From Rhodoplanes tepidamans (GTDB lineage Bacteria > Pseudomonadota > Alphaproteobacteria > Rhizobiales > Xanthobacteraceae), in the NCBI RefSeq assembly GCF_030813915.1, contig NZ_JAUSUJ010000004.1, positions 124,001-188,000 of the forward strand: a stretch of DNA of 64,000 bases, written 5' to 3'. Both the position numbers and the translations under genes were made by a program. The notes under the pieces are model-generated. The model had not been told where the DNA came from. It was given only the letters and a program-made list of their open reading frames with translations, and searched no databases. This document shows, in pieces, positions 10,002 to 18,203 of the stretch. Each line of letters begins with the position of its first letter. Position 1 is the stretch's first letter.

Positions 10002-10442
10002 TCACTGGGCGATCAGGAAGGCGACGAGGTCGGCCCGCTCGGCCGGGCTGCAGTCGCGTCCGAGCACGTCGGGACAGTTCCGACTGAACCACTTGTCCAC
10101 CGTGGCCGGATCGGACAGGCGGGTCGGCACGGCCGACGGGGCGAGCGGCTCGATGACCTTGCCGGCGCGCGCCTGCCCGGTCCGGGCGAGGTTGGTCGTG
10201 TGGCACGACGTGCAGGACGGCGTGTCGGGCTTGCCGGCGGCGGGACGGCTCATGAACAGGGCGCGGCCGCGCTCCGCCGACGGAACGAAGCCCGCATCGG
10301 CCGCCCGCGCGGCGGCGGCCTGCCGGTCCAGCACGGCGCGCTGCGCCGGTCCGGGATCGGCGAGCCCCGGCGCCGCGGCACCCGCGGCGACGAGCAGGAG
10401 GAGCGCCGGCCCGGCGCGCCGGCCGAAGCGATGTCCGGTCAT
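10002..10442 (-). CDS. shp: SHP-type monoheme cytochrome c (DUF1924 family)
   Basis: Resembles the sphaeroides heme protein, a high-spin periplasmic cytochrome c that binds O2 and NO and is reduced by DHC. The 146-residue precursor has a signal peptide (residues 1-29, cleavage near GLADP), one heme motif CTSCH (77-81) and a C-terminal WFSRNCPDVLGRDC segment with the Cys pair characteristic of the family. Start ATG 10442 is adjacent to the signal peptide. It lies between cytochrome b561 and DHC, the gene set in which SHP is usually found. Physiological role is not settled for the family; a detoxifying or terminal-oxidase-like function has been suggested. Confidence 0.85.
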   Translation of the reverse strand: MTGHRFGRRAGPALLLLVAAGAAAPGLADPGPAQRAVLDRQAAAARAADAGFVPSAERGRALFMSRPAAGKPDTPSCTSCHTTNLARTGQARAGKVIEPLAPSAVPTRLSDPATVDKWFSRNCPDVLGRDCSPAERADLVAFLIAQ

Positions 10443-10465
10443 GGTCGTCTCCCGATGATCGCCGG

Positions 10466-11032
10466 TCAGCCGCGGCGCGCCGCGCCGAGCGGGAGCATGC
10501 GGGCGATGGCACCGTCCTTCAGCACCGCGTGGTGGACGATGGCGGCGAGCGCGTGCACGCCGGCCAGGATCACGATCAGGGTCGCGCCGATCTCGTGCAT
10601 GTCGCCGAGCCGGTCGGCGAGCTCGCGGTCGGGGGCGATCAGCGGCGGCAGCGTGAACAGGCCGAAGACGCCGACCGAGCGTCCCTTCGCCCACACCATC
10701 GCCATGCCGACGACCGGCACCAGGACCAGGAGGATGTACAGCGTCAGGTGCATGGCGCGGGCCGCCATCTGGACCAGCGGCGATCCGGGGATCGGCTCCG
10801 GCTGCGGCGCGGCGACGCGGCGGGCGAGCCGCAGCACCGTCATCACGAGCACCAGCAGCCCGACCGAGACGTGCAGCCCGATCATCTGGGTCCGGGCCGG
10901 ACCGCGGGCCATGTCGTCCATGATCTGGCCGCTGACGAACACGCCGGCGACGGCGATCAGGGTGAGCCAGTGAACGGCCTGGGTGAAGCTGTCGTAGCGA
11001 AATCGGTCGGCGGGGACGGCATGGTCTGTCAT
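10466..11032 (-). CDS. Cytochrome b561 (membrane quinol-linked)
   Basis: A four-helix diheme cytochrome b561 of 188 residues that would pass electrons from the quinone pool to the periplasmic DHC/SHP pair. Heme-ligand His candidates are in each helix: AVHWL, GLHVSVG, AMHLTLY, GDMHEIGA and GVHALAAIVHH. The N-terminal FRYDSFTQAVHWLT is typical. It is the first gene of the operon, and its promoter gap of 85 bp carries two pairs of CTGAC boxes. Confidence 0.92.
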   Translation of the reverse strand: MTDHAVPADRFRYDSFTQAVHWLTLIAVAGVFVSGQIMDDMARGPARTQMIGLHVSVGLLVLVMTVLRLARRVAAPQPEPIPGSPLVQMAARAMHLTLYILLVLVPVVGMAMVWAKGRSVGVFGLFTLPPLIAPDRELADRLGDMHEIGATLIVILAGVHALAAIVHHAVLKDGAIARMLPLGAARRG

Positions 11033-11082
11033 GGCGGCGGTCCTGTCGGCTTTGTCGAAAGCCGCGTTCTGCCATGCGCCGG

Positions 11083-11121
11083 CTGACGCGCCTCTGACCC
11101 CCGCCGTCAGCCTGCCGTCAG
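11083..11121. promoter_or_regulatory. CTGAC-box operator, site A (upstream of cytochrome b561 operon)
   Basis: CTGAC at 11083 and 11094 (11 bp apart) faces GTCAG at 11106 and 11117 (11 bp apart), with 12 bp between the inner elements. The last box overlaps the stop codon of the kinase gene. Direct repeats in an 11-bp phase are typical of OmpR/PhoB-type response regulator dimers. The site ends 51 bp before the cytochrome b561 start, suiting control by the adjacent two-component system. Confidence 0.7.
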
Positions 11122-12485
11122 CGCCCCTGTGGCCCGGCCGCCCGCGGCAGGTGGACGGCCGCGGTCATCCGGCCCGGCTCGGTCGGCCCGAGCCGCAGGG
11201 CGCCGTTCCAGGCGTCGGCGATGTCGCTCGCGATGGCGAGGCCGAGGCCGGTGCCCGGGCCGGTGTCGATGCGGCCGCCGCGCCGCAGCGCCTGCGGCAC
11301 CAGCGCGGCCGGGATGCCGGGCCCGTCGTCGACCACCCGCACCACCACCTCGCCGCCGTCCGGCGCGGCCGTGACCACGACCCGCTCGCGGGCGTGGCGG
11401 GCGGCGTTGTCGAGCAGGGCGCCGAGGATCTCGGCGAGGTCGTCCGGGGCGATGCGGGCGGCGAGCCCGGGATCGACCGCCACCTCCCACTCGAGCCGGT
11501 CGCCCGCCGGGGTGCGGCGGACCACCTCGACCACCCGGGCCGCCACCGCGGCGACCGGTGCGGCCGCGTCGGCCGCGACCGCGGTGCGGCGCGCCCGGGC
11601 GAGCTCGCGCTCGACATGCCGCCGCATGGTCTCGCCGACCGCGTCGAGATCGGCGGCGATCGCCGCCTCGCCCTTGCGCCGGAGCCGGTCGACGTCGCCG
11701 GCGAGCACCTGCAACGGCGTCTTGAGCCCGTGGGCGAGGTCGGCGGCGCGGGCGCGCGCCGTCTCGACCTGGCGGTCGCGCAGGTCGAGCAGCCCGTCGA
11801 CCTCGCCGGCGAGCGGCCGCACCTCGTCCGGGAAGGCGGTGCCGAGCCGCTCGGCGCGGCCGCTGCGGATCGCCGCGAGGCGCGCCTGCACGGCGGCGAG
11901 CGGCCGCAGGCCGACCCGCACCTGCACGGCGGAGGCGATCACCAGGAGGAGCGCGACCAGGGCCAGGAAGGGGAGGAGATCGCGGGTGAAGTCGGCCGTC
12001 GCGGCGGCGACGTCGGCACGGTCGCGCGCCACCACGAGCCGCACGGCGCCGCCGCCGAGCCGCGCCGGCAGGACGACGCGGCGCTCGATCGCCAGCAGGC
12101 TGGTGCCGCCCGGCCCGTCGATGTGGTGCTGGTGCAGCGCCCCCTCCGACGGCTCGTCCTGGGGCAGCGGCAGATCGATGTCCCACAGCGAGCGCGAGCG
12201 GTCGACCAGGCCGGACGGCTCCGCCGTGACCTGCCAGTAGAGGCCGGACAGCGGCTTCTCGAACCGCGGATCGTCGGGGGGATCGGCGACCACCAGCCGG
12301 CCGTCGGCGTCACGGTCGAGCCCGGCGACCAGGCGGTCGAGCACCACGGTGAGGTCGGCGGCGGTGCGCCGCTCGACATGGCGCTCGAACAGCAGCGACA
12401 GGCCGAAGGCGGCGACGCCGAGGGCGAGCAGGATCGACACGGCCCCGGCGATCAGCAGGCGCAGCCGGAGCGAGCCGGCGATCAC
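11118..12485 (-). CDS. Sensor histidine kinase (PhoQ/QseC-like)
   Basis: A 455-residue membrane sensor kinase paired with the neighbouring response regulator. Membrane segments lie at about 11-33 and 167-190, bracketing a periplasmic sensor of about 130 residues containing a His cluster (HQHH, 118-121). Then come a HAMP-like linker, the H-box LAHGLKTPL with phospho-acceptor H252, an N-box LLDNAARHA, the G1 box VDDGPGIP and G2 box GTGLGLAI. The start overlaps the regulator stop by 4 bp, so the pair is translationally coupled. The signal is unknown; linked cytochromes suggest redox state, O2/NO or metal. Confidence 0.93.
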   Translation of the reverse strand: MIAGSLRLRLLIAGAVSILLALGVAAFGLSLLFERHVERRTAADLTVVLDRLVAGLDRDADGRLVVADPPDDPRFEKPLSGLYWQVTAEPSGLVDRSRSLWDIDLPLPQDEPSEGALHQHHIDGPGGTSLLAIERRVVLPARLGGGAVRLVVARDRADVAAATADFTRDLLPFLALVALLLVIASAVQVRVGLRPLAAVQARLAAIRSGRAERLGTAFPDEVRPLAGEVDGLLDLRDRQVETARARAADLAHGLKTPLQVLAGDVDRLRRKGEAAIAADLDAVGETMRRHVERELARARRTAVAADAAAPVAAVAARVVEVVRRTPAGDRLEWEVAVDPGLAARIAPDDLAEILGALLDNAARHARERVVVTAAPDGGEVVVRVVDDGPGIPAALVPQALRRGGRIDTGPGTGLGLAIASDIADAWNGALRLGPTEPGRMTAAVHLPRAAGPQGR

Positions 12486-13156
12486 GACGCCGCCTCGCCG
12501 CCGTCGGCGACCCGGTAGCCGAAGCCGCGGCGCGTCTCGATCGCGTCGGCGCCGAGCTTGCGGCGTAGCCGCATCACCAGCGCCTCCAGGGCGTTGGCGT
12601 CGCGGGCGTCGTCGGTGCCGTAGAGCTGGTCGATCAGCTCGTGCGGCGGCACCACGCGGTCCTTGTGGAGGGCGAGATACGCCACCAGCCGGTACTCGAG
12701 CGGCGACAGGCTCACCGGAACGCCGCGCAGCAGGACCTTCATGTCGCGCGGGTCGACGGTGAGCGGACCGGCTTCGATGACGGCGGTGCCGATGCCGGCG
12801 GAGCGGCGGATCAGGGCGCGGGCGCGGGCGACCAGCTCCTCCATGCGGAACGGCTTCGGCAGGTAGTCGTCGGCGCCGGCGTCGATGCCCTCGACGCGCT
12901 CGGCCCAGGTGCCGCGCGCCGTGAGGATCAGCACCGGCATCTGGCGCCGGTTGTTGCGCCAGCGCTTGAGCACCGCGAGACCGTCGAGCCCGGGCAGGCC
13001 GAGATCGAGCACGACGAGCGCATAGTCCTCGGTGTCGCCCCTGAACCAGGCCTCCTCGCCGTCGCCGACCACGTCGACGACGCCGCCGGCCGCGCCGAGC
13101 GCCGCGGCGATGTCGCGGGCGATGCGGGGCTCGTCCTCGACCACCAGGATGCGCAT
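12482..13156 (-). CDS. OmpR/PhoP-family response regulator
   Basis: A two-domain DNA-binding regulator of 224 residues. The receiver has the acidic pair E7/D8, phospho-acceptor D51 (LVVLDLGLPGLDG), T79 and K101 (YLPKPF). The C-terminal winged helix ends with the expected VMRLRRKLG and RGFGYRV segments. ATG 13156 overlaps the upstream PepSY stop (TGATG), with a GTG one codon earlier as alternative. It probably recognises the CTGAC boxes upstream of its own operon, of the cytochrome b561 operon and of the cytochrome c-prime gene. Confidence 0.94.
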   Translation of the reverse strand: MRILVVEDEPRIARDIAAALGAAGGVVDVVGDGEEAWFRGDTEDYALVVLDLGLPGLDGLAVLKRWRNNRRQMPVLILTARGTWAERVEGIDAGADDYLPKPFRMEELVARARALIRRSAGIGTAVIEAGPLTVDPRDMKVLLRGVPVSLSPLEYRLVAYLALHKDRVVPPHELIDQLYGTDDARDANALEALVMRLRRKLGADAIETRRGFGYRVADGGEAAS

Positions 13157-13545
13157 CACTCGGCGTCCTCGATGCGCTTGCCGGTCAGGGCGTCCATCTC
13201 GCCCTCGATCAGGCGGCCGTCCGGGCGCAGCACCTTCACCTCGTAGACGATGCGACCCTGGCAGTGTTCGAGCTCGACGTCGATGACCTGGCCGCCGAGC
13301 TCCTTCTCGATCACCGGCAGGATCTCGGACAGCGGCTTGGCGCGGCCTTCGGCCAGCGCCCGCAGGGCGCAGTCGTGATCGCCGCGGTGGCGGCGCCGCC
13401 GGCCTTCGCCGCGCCCGCGGCCGGCCCAGGGCGGCGGCCCGCCTCCGCCCCAGGGCGGACCGTCGCCCCGCTGGGCGAGAGCCGGAGCGGAACCGCCGAG
13501 AAGCGCGAGGGCGGCGAGAACGAAGGAGCGGCGCGGCAGGGTCAT
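13156..13545 (-). CDS. Exported PepSY-domain protein
   Basis: A 129-residue periplasmic protein. The signal peptide MTLPRRSFVLAALALLGG ends near ALAQ. A Gly/Pro/Trp/Arg-rich linker with an HRGDHD segment follows, then a PepSY domain (ALAEGRAKPLSEILPVIEK, GRIVYEVKVLRPDGRLIE, LTGKRIE). PepSY proteins often sit beside two-component systems and may tune sensor output. It is the first gene of a PepSY-regulator-kinase operon. The ATG at 13545 matches the signal peptide; the longer in-frame extension would run into the operator repeats. Confidence 0.86.
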   Translation of the reverse strand: MTLPRRSFVLAALALLGGSAPALAQRGDGPPWGGGGPPPWAGRGRGEGRRRRHRGDHDCALRALAEGRAKPLSEILPVIEKELGGQVIDVELEHCQGRIVYEVKVLRPDGRLIEGEMDALTGKRIEDAE

Positions 13546-13568
13546 CGCGGCAGTCTCGGTCCGTCGCC

Positions 13569-13607
13569 CTGACGGACGCCTGACGGGCCGCGTCAGACCC
13601 GCATCAG
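13569..13607. promoter_or_regulatory. CTGAC-box operator, site B (two-component operon / psiF-like gene)
   Basis: CTGAC at 13569 and 13580 faces GTCAG at 13592 and ATCAG at 13603. Spacings are 11, 12 and 11 bp, exactly those of site A. It sits 24 bp upstream of the PepSY start and 66 bp from the divergent small exported protein gene, so it could autoregulate the two-component operon and control both directions. Confidence 0.7.
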
Positions 13608-13672
13608 GCCCCCTGTGCGACGCTTCCGGCCGATCGGGGAGCATCCTTCCCGACGGTTGCAAGGAGGTCGAC

Positions 13673-14011
13673 ATGATAAAGGCTCGCACGCTCGTCGTCG
13701 CGGTCGCGTTGATCGCCGCCGGAACGCTGGCGGCCGACGCGCAGGGCTACGGCTGGGGCCCCGGCTCGGGCCGCGGCCAGGGCTGGGGCTGGAGCCAGGA
13801 CGGCCAGGGGCCGGGCCCCGGATACGGTCGCGGCCGGGGCCGTGGACCGGGCTGGCGGCAGGCCGGCGGCCCCTGCGTGACCGGCCAGGCCGGCCCGTGC
13901 TGGCGCGTCCAGAATCCCGAGAAGCACTCGGCCTGCTGGAAGGAGGCCGATTCCAAGGGGCTGCGCGCCCAGGCCCGGCGGTCGTTCATGACCGAGTGCA
14001 TGACCAAGTGA
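13673..14011 (+). CDS. Small exported Gly-rich protein with PsiF-like C-terminus
   Basis: A 112-residue secreted protein. The signal peptide (1-24, ending near ADAQG) is followed by a Gly/Trp/Arg-rich low-complexity region (25-65) and a compact Cys domain: CVTGQAGPC, then CWKEADSKGLRAQARRSFM and EC near the end. The spacing C-x3-A-x3-GL-x5-R-x2-FM-x2-C resembles the PsiF repeat. Function unknown. It has an excellent ribosome site (AAGGAGG, 6 bp from the ATG) and shares the CTGAC-box region with the divergent two-component operon. Confidence 0.65.
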   Translation: MIKARTLVVAVALIAAGTLAADAQGYGWGPGSGRGQGWGWSQDGQGPGPGYGRGRGRGPGWRQAGGPCVTGQAGPCWRVQNPEKHSACWKEADSKGLRAQARRSFMTECMTK

Positions 14012-14071
14012 CGCCTCGGCGAGGCGGTCCGTGGCGCGGGACGACGGCGACGCCGCCCCGCGCCGCGCCCG

Positions 14072-14509
14072 TCACTTCACCCGGAAGGCGCCGTGACAGC
14101 CGGCGCATTGCGTGGTGATGCCGGCGAGCCCGGCGACCAGCGCCTTCCAGCCCGCCGCGTCGGGCGGATCGGCGACCGTCGCGGTCACCCGGGCGAAGTC
14201 GTCGGCGGCGCGATGGAAGGCGAAGCCCATCTCGCGGAACTCGGGCGGCATGTGGCGGCCGATGCCGAGCCCCTGGCCGATCGCCATCTCCTTGCGGGCG
14301 AGCGTCCCGGCCTCGCGGACGCGGCCGGCGCCGACCAGCTGGAGGACCTCGTCCAGCGAGGTCATGTGGGTCCGCATGTGCTCCAGGAAGGTCTCCCGTA
14401 CGTCGGGCGGCAGATCGATCGCGATCCGCGGATCGTCGGACGCGGCCGCCGCCGTCGCGCTCGCCGCGATCGTCAGGGCCGCCAGCAGTCCCAGGACCTT
14501 CCCACGCAT
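14072..14509 (-). CDS. Cytochrome c-prime-like protein
   Basis: A 145-residue periplasmic cytochrome with a signal peptide (1-24, ATAAAASDD) and a single heme motif CAGCH at 135-139, near the C-terminus, as in the four-helix cytochrome c-prime group. The family binds NO and CO at a five-coordinate heme and may protect against nitrosative stress. The amphipathic helices (RETFLEHMRTHMTSLDEVLQ and FHRAADDFARVTATV) fit the fold. The start at ATG 14509 coincides with the signal peptide. Two CTGAC boxes 11 bp apart lie 72 bp upstream, suggesting the same regulator as the SHP operon. Confidence 0.82.
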   Translation of the reverse strand: MRGKVLGLLAALTIAASATAAAASDDPRIAIDLPPDVRETFLEHMRTHMTSLDEVLQLVGAGRVREAGTLARKEMAIGQGLGIGRHMPPEFREMGFAFHRAADDFARVTATVADPPDAAGWKALVAGLAGITTQCAGCHGAFRVK

Positions 14510-14580
14510 GGTTCGCCTCCGTGTCCGATCCGCGCCCACGGTCGAGACGCGCGACCGGGGACGAGCCTGCGCCCGCCGTC

Positions 14581-14596
14581 CTGACCGCGTGCTGAC
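14581..14596. promoter_or_regulatory. CTGAC-box half-site C (upstream of cytochrome c-prime gene)
   Basis: CTGAC at 14581 and 14592, 11 bp apart, in the upstream region of the cytochrome c-prime gene. The inverted GTCAG pair seen in sites A and B is absent here. Confidence 0.5.
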
Positions 14597-14740
14597 GGGA
14601 CGCCGCAACACATCCTTAACCACCCCCCCGGGTCGGCGTGACGGCGCGGCGCACACTCAGCCGTCCTTAACCCACACGCCTTAGGACGACAGGACCAGAT
14701 TAGCCTTGTCCCGACCGATCCCGGTCGAGAGCCCGAGTCG

Positions 14741-17344
14741 ATGTCGCCCGCCGCGGTGCCCCCCAACGAAGTCGAACGCCTCGCCGCGCTGCGGCGCTGC
14801 GCGGTGCTCGACACCACGCCGGAGGCGTGCTTCGACCGCATCACGCGGCTGGTCACGCTGCTCACCGGCGTGCCCTTCGCGGTGATCAGCTTCGTCGACC
14901 GCGACCGGCAATGGTTCAAGTCGCGGATCGGCCTGGCGCCGGCCGAGACCTCGCGCGAGATCGCCTTCTGCGCCCATGCGATCCTGGGCGACGCCCCGCT
15001 GGTGATCGAGGACACGCTGGCCGACGCGCGCTTCCGCGACAATCCGCTGGTGACCGGCGAGGACGGGATCCGCTTCTACGCCGGGGCGCCGATCCGCACC
15101 GCCGACGGGTACAATGTCGGCACGCTGTGCGCGCTCGACCGGGTGCCGCGCCGCTTCGATGCCGGCGCGATCGACGGCCTGCGCCAGCTCGCCGGCGTGG
15201 TGGCGACCGAGCTCGAGCTGCGGGTCACCAACCAGCGGCTCGCCCGCGAGCTCACCGCCCGGGCGACGCTGGAGAGCGAGCACGCCGTGGTGCAGCGCCG
15301 CCTGCACGACCTGCTGGAGACCGCCACCGACTGGCTGTGGGAGAGCGACACCTCGCACCGTTTCACCTGGGTGTCGCTCGCCGCTCCGGCCGGGGTGCCG
15401 GACAGCGCCTTCGTCGGCCGCACCCGCTGCGAGGCGGGCGGCGGCGATCCGGCCGACCCGCGCTGGGTGGCGCACGCCGCCGATCTGGACGCCCGCCGTC
15501 CGTTCCGCGGCTTCCGCTACGCGGTACGGCGGCCGGACGGCGGCATCAGCCATCTGGAGACCAACGGCAAGCCCGTGCTCGACGACTACGGCCAGTTCCG
15601 CGGCTATCGCGGCACCGGACGCGACGTGACCGCGATGGTCGAGTCGGAAAGCGCCATGCGCGAGATGAGCGCCAAGCTGCACGCGCTGCAGGCCTCGGGC
15701 GTGATCGGCGTGATCACCTGCCACGGCGAGAGGCTGGTCGAGGCGAACGAGGAATTCCTGCGCATCACCGGCTACACCTCCGCCGACATCGCGGCCGGCA
15801 CGCTGACCTGGCGCGACTTCGTCCCGCCCGAGCAGCGGGCCGAGCTCGACGACGTCCCGGCGATGCCGGCCGAGCGCGTCAAGCCGTTCGACAGCGGGTG
15901 CCTGCGCAAGGACGGAATCGCGGTGCCGGTCTCGATCAGCTCGTTCACGATCGACGGCGCCGCCCAGCACTGGATGGCGCTGGTGCAGGACGTGAGCGAG
16001 CAGAAGGCCCAGGAGGCGCAGATCCGCGACCTCGCCTTCCGCGACACGCTGACCGGTCTCCTGAACCGGCGCTCCTTCAACGAGCAGCTGACGCGCCGGC
16101 TGCGCCGGACCTCGTCGGGCAAGATCAGGAGCGGCGCGCTCCTCTTCCTCGACCTCGATCATTTCAAGGACGTCAACGACGCGATCGGGCACGACGCCGG
16201 CGACGCGCTGCTGCAGAAGGTCGCCGAGCGGCTGCGCCGCAGCGCCCGCGAGAACGACGTGGTGGCGCGGCTGGGCGGCGACGAGTTCGCCGTCATCCTC
16301 GGCGACACCACCGACCCGGAGGCGGTCGCCGGCTGCGCCCGGCGCCTCCTGGAGACGCTGAGCGAGCCGGTGCGGCACGGCGGCGACATGATCCATCCGA
16401 GCGTCAGCATCGGGGTGACGCTGTTTCCCCGCGACGGCCGCGACGCCACCCAGCTCCTCAAGAACGCCGATGTCGCACTGTACCGGTCCAAGGCGGCCGG
16501 GCGGCGCTCCATCTCGTTCTTCGATCCCGAGATGATGAACGGCGCCGTCACCCGGCTGAAGCTCCTCAACGAGGTGCGGCTCGCCATGGCGGCGCACCAG
16601 TTCCGCCTGGCCTACCAGCCGCTCGTCACGCTGCGGGGGCGCCGCCATTCCGGCTTCGAGGTGCTGATCCGGTGGCTGCATCCGCGCCGCGGCCTGCTCG
16701 GCCCGGGCGAGTTCCTCGATGCCCTGGAGGCCGCCGGGCTGCGCAGCTGGCTCGCCCGCTTCACCATGGAGACGGCCGCGCGGCAGGCCCGCGCCTGGCT
16801 CGACCAGGGGCTCGATCCCGGCTGCATCGGCGTCAACATGTCGGGGACGCAGATCAAGGCGGACGGCTTCGCCGACGACGTGCTGGCCAGCCTCGTCACC
16901 CACCGCATCGCCCCGCAGCGGCTGGTGCTCGAGGTGACCGAGCGGGTCGTCATCGCCGAGGATCCCCGCATCGAGGCGGCGCTCGCCCGCCTGCACGCCG
17001 CCGGGGTGCGCATCGCGCTCGACGATTTCGGCACCGGCTTCTCGTCGCTCGCGCATCTGCGCCGGTTCCCGGTCGACATCCTCAAGATCGACCGGTCCTT
17101 CGTCACCGATCTCGGCGCCGGCACCGGCAACGCCGCGCTCATCCGGGCGATCATCAACCTCGCCCGCAGCCTCGACCTAAATGTGATCGGCGAGGGAATC
17201 GAGACCGAGACGCAGCTCGACCGGCTCGCCGCGCTCGGCTGCGATCTCGGCCAGGGCTACCTGATCGGCCGACCGGTCTCGGCCGAGGCCGCGACCGACT
17301 GGCTTTCGGACGCGCAGCAGCCGGGCGCCGCCGCGGCCGGCTGA
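14741..17344 (+). CDS. GAF-PAS-PAS-GGDEF-EAL cyclic-di-GMP protein
   Basis: A soluble 867-residue protein that may both make and degrade c-di-GMP. Order: GAF (about 25-165), a PAS-like region (about 185-300), a second PAS (about 312-420, MALVQDVSE), GGDEF (about 430-595) and EAL (about 605-860). The active site GGDEF (512-516) is intact, with a product-inhibition I-site R503-x-x-D506 five residues before it. The EAL motif reads E640-V-L-I-R; the metal-site Glu is kept, and VNMSGTQ, EVTE, DDFGTG (761-766), KIDRSFV and GEGIET are present, so phosphodiesterase activity is plausible. There are no membrane segments. It stands alone; the signal seen by GAF/PAS is unknown. Confidence 0.93.
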   Translation: MSPAAVPPNEVERLAALRRCAVLDTTPEACFDRITRLVTLLTGVPFAVISFVDRDRQWFKSRIGLAPAETSREIAFCAHAILGDAPLVIEDTLADARFRDNPLVTGEDGIRFYAGAPIRTADGYNVGTLCALDRVPRRFDAGAIDGLRQLAGVVATELELRVTNQRLARELTARATLESEHAVVQRRLHDLLETATDWLWESDTSHRFTWVSLAAPAGVPDSAFVGRTRCEAGGGDPADPRWVAHAADLDARRPFRGFRYAVRRPDGGISHLETNGKPVLDDYGQFRGYRGTGRDVTAMVESESAMREMSAKLHALQASGVIGVITCHGERLVEANEEFLRITGYTSADIAAGTLTWRDFVPPEQRAELDDVPAMPAERVKPFDSGCLRKDGIAVPVSISSFTIDGAAQHWMALVQDVSEQKAQEAQIRDLAFRDTLTGLLNRRSFNEQLTRRLRRTSSGKIRSGALLFLDLDHFKDVNDAIGHDAGDALLQKVAERLRRSARENDVVARLGGDEFAVILGDTTDPEAVAGCARRLLETLSEPVRHGGDMIHPSVSIGVTLFPRDGRDATQLLKNADVALYRSKAAGRRSISFFDPEMMNGAVTRLKLLNEVRLAMAAHQFRLAYQPLVTLRGRRHSGFEVLIRWLHPRRGLLGPGEFLDALEAAGLRSWLARFTMETAARQARAWLDQGLDPGCIGVNMSGTQIKADGFADDVLASLVTHRIAPQRLVLEVTERVVIAEDPRIEAALARLHAAGVRIALDDFGTGFSSLAHLRRFPVDILKIDRSFVTDLGAGTGNAALIRAIINLARSLDLNVIGEGIETETQLDRLAALGCDLGQGYLIGRPVSAEAATDWLSDAQQPGAAAAG

Positions 17345-17468
17345 GCCCGCCCCGCCCTCGGCGCCCCATCGGGGGATCGGGAGCGAAGAACCGACGGCGC
17401 CTGGACGGTAACATGGAACAGTTCAGGCCCGACGGCGTTGACGTGGACACCTGGCCAGGAGAACCGCG

Positions 17469-18089
17469 ATGCAAGCCATGCCCGATACCGCCCCGGGGCC
17501 GACGCCGCCCACCGGGGGCCCCACCCTGCAGGTGCTCGCCGGACGCTGGTGGCTGGTGCTGCTGCGCGGCATCGTCGCCATCCTGTTCGGTGTGCTGGCC
17601 TTCGCCTGGCCGGGGCTGACGATCCTCACCCTCGTGGTGTTCTACGGCGCCTTCGCGTTCGCCGACGGCATCCTGGCCATCGGCGGCGCCATCGCCGGCA
17701 AGGGCCCGACCTCGGCGCGCTGGTGGCTGGTGCTGTCCGGCGTGCTCGGCATCGCGGTCGGCGCCATCGCGTTCCTGTCGCCCGGCGCCGTCGCGGTGGC
17801 GCTGCTGATCTTCATCGCCGCCTGGTCGATCGCCCTCGGCGTGATGCAGATCGTCGCCGCCATCCAGCTCCGCAAGGAGATCGAGCACGAGTGGCTGCTG
17901 ATCCTGTCAGGCGTCGTCTCGGTGCTGTTCGGCGGCATCCTGCTGTTCCAGCCGATCGCCGGCGCGCTCGCCGTGGTGTGGATGATCGCCGCCTACGCGA
18001 TCGTCTCCGGCATCGTCTACATCGCCTGGTCGTTCCGCCTGAAGGCCTGGCGCGACAAGACGGCGGCGGGCGGCCCCGCGGCGGCGTGA
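17469..18089 (+). CDS. HdeD-family (DUF308) membrane protein
   Basis: A 206-residue inner membrane protein with six hydrophobic segments arranged as three two-helix repeats, each with the family pattern of a helix, a short Gly/Pro turn and a helix (FGVLAFAWPGLTILTLVVF, VGAIAFLSPGAVAVALLIF, FGGILLFQPIAGALAVVWM). HdeD-like proteins have been linked to acid resistance in enterics; the role here is unknown. ATG 17469 follows AGGAGAA. A second paralogue lies at 60.4 kb. Confidence 0.85.
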   Translation: MQAMPDTAPGPTPPTGGPTLQVLAGRWWLVLLRGIVAILFGVLAFAWPGLTILTLVVFYGAFAFADGILAIGGAIAGKGPTSARWWLVLSGVLGIAVGAIAFLSPGAVAVALLIFIAAWSIALGVMQIVAAIQLRKEIEHEWLLILSGVVSVLFGGILLFQPIAGALAVVWMIAAYAIVSGIVYIAWSFRLKAWRDKTAAGGPAAA

Positions 18090-18147
18090 GCCGAGCCGCA
18101 GGCGCTGCGGCACGAGTCGCGGCGCAGGCATCGCGGCAGGCCTTCTT

Positions 18148-18170
18148 CCCTCTCCCCTCGCGGGAGAGGG
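18148..18170. repeat. Extragenic palindromic repeat, family B (short)
   Basis: A hairpin with CCCTCTCCC facing GGGAGAGGG in the gap between the HdeD gene and xdhC, which converge. Its position could also let it act as a bidirectional terminator. Confidence 0.6.
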
Positions 18171-18203
18171 TTGGAAAGCCGTGCCGATCGGCTCGTCCTC
18201 ACG

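Noticed and set aside
14681-17056. A 791-codon minus-strand open frame opposite the GGDEF-EAL gene, and a 930-codon plus-strand frame
   Set aside because: Both are low-complexity shadows; the real protein has full domain motifs in the chosen frame.
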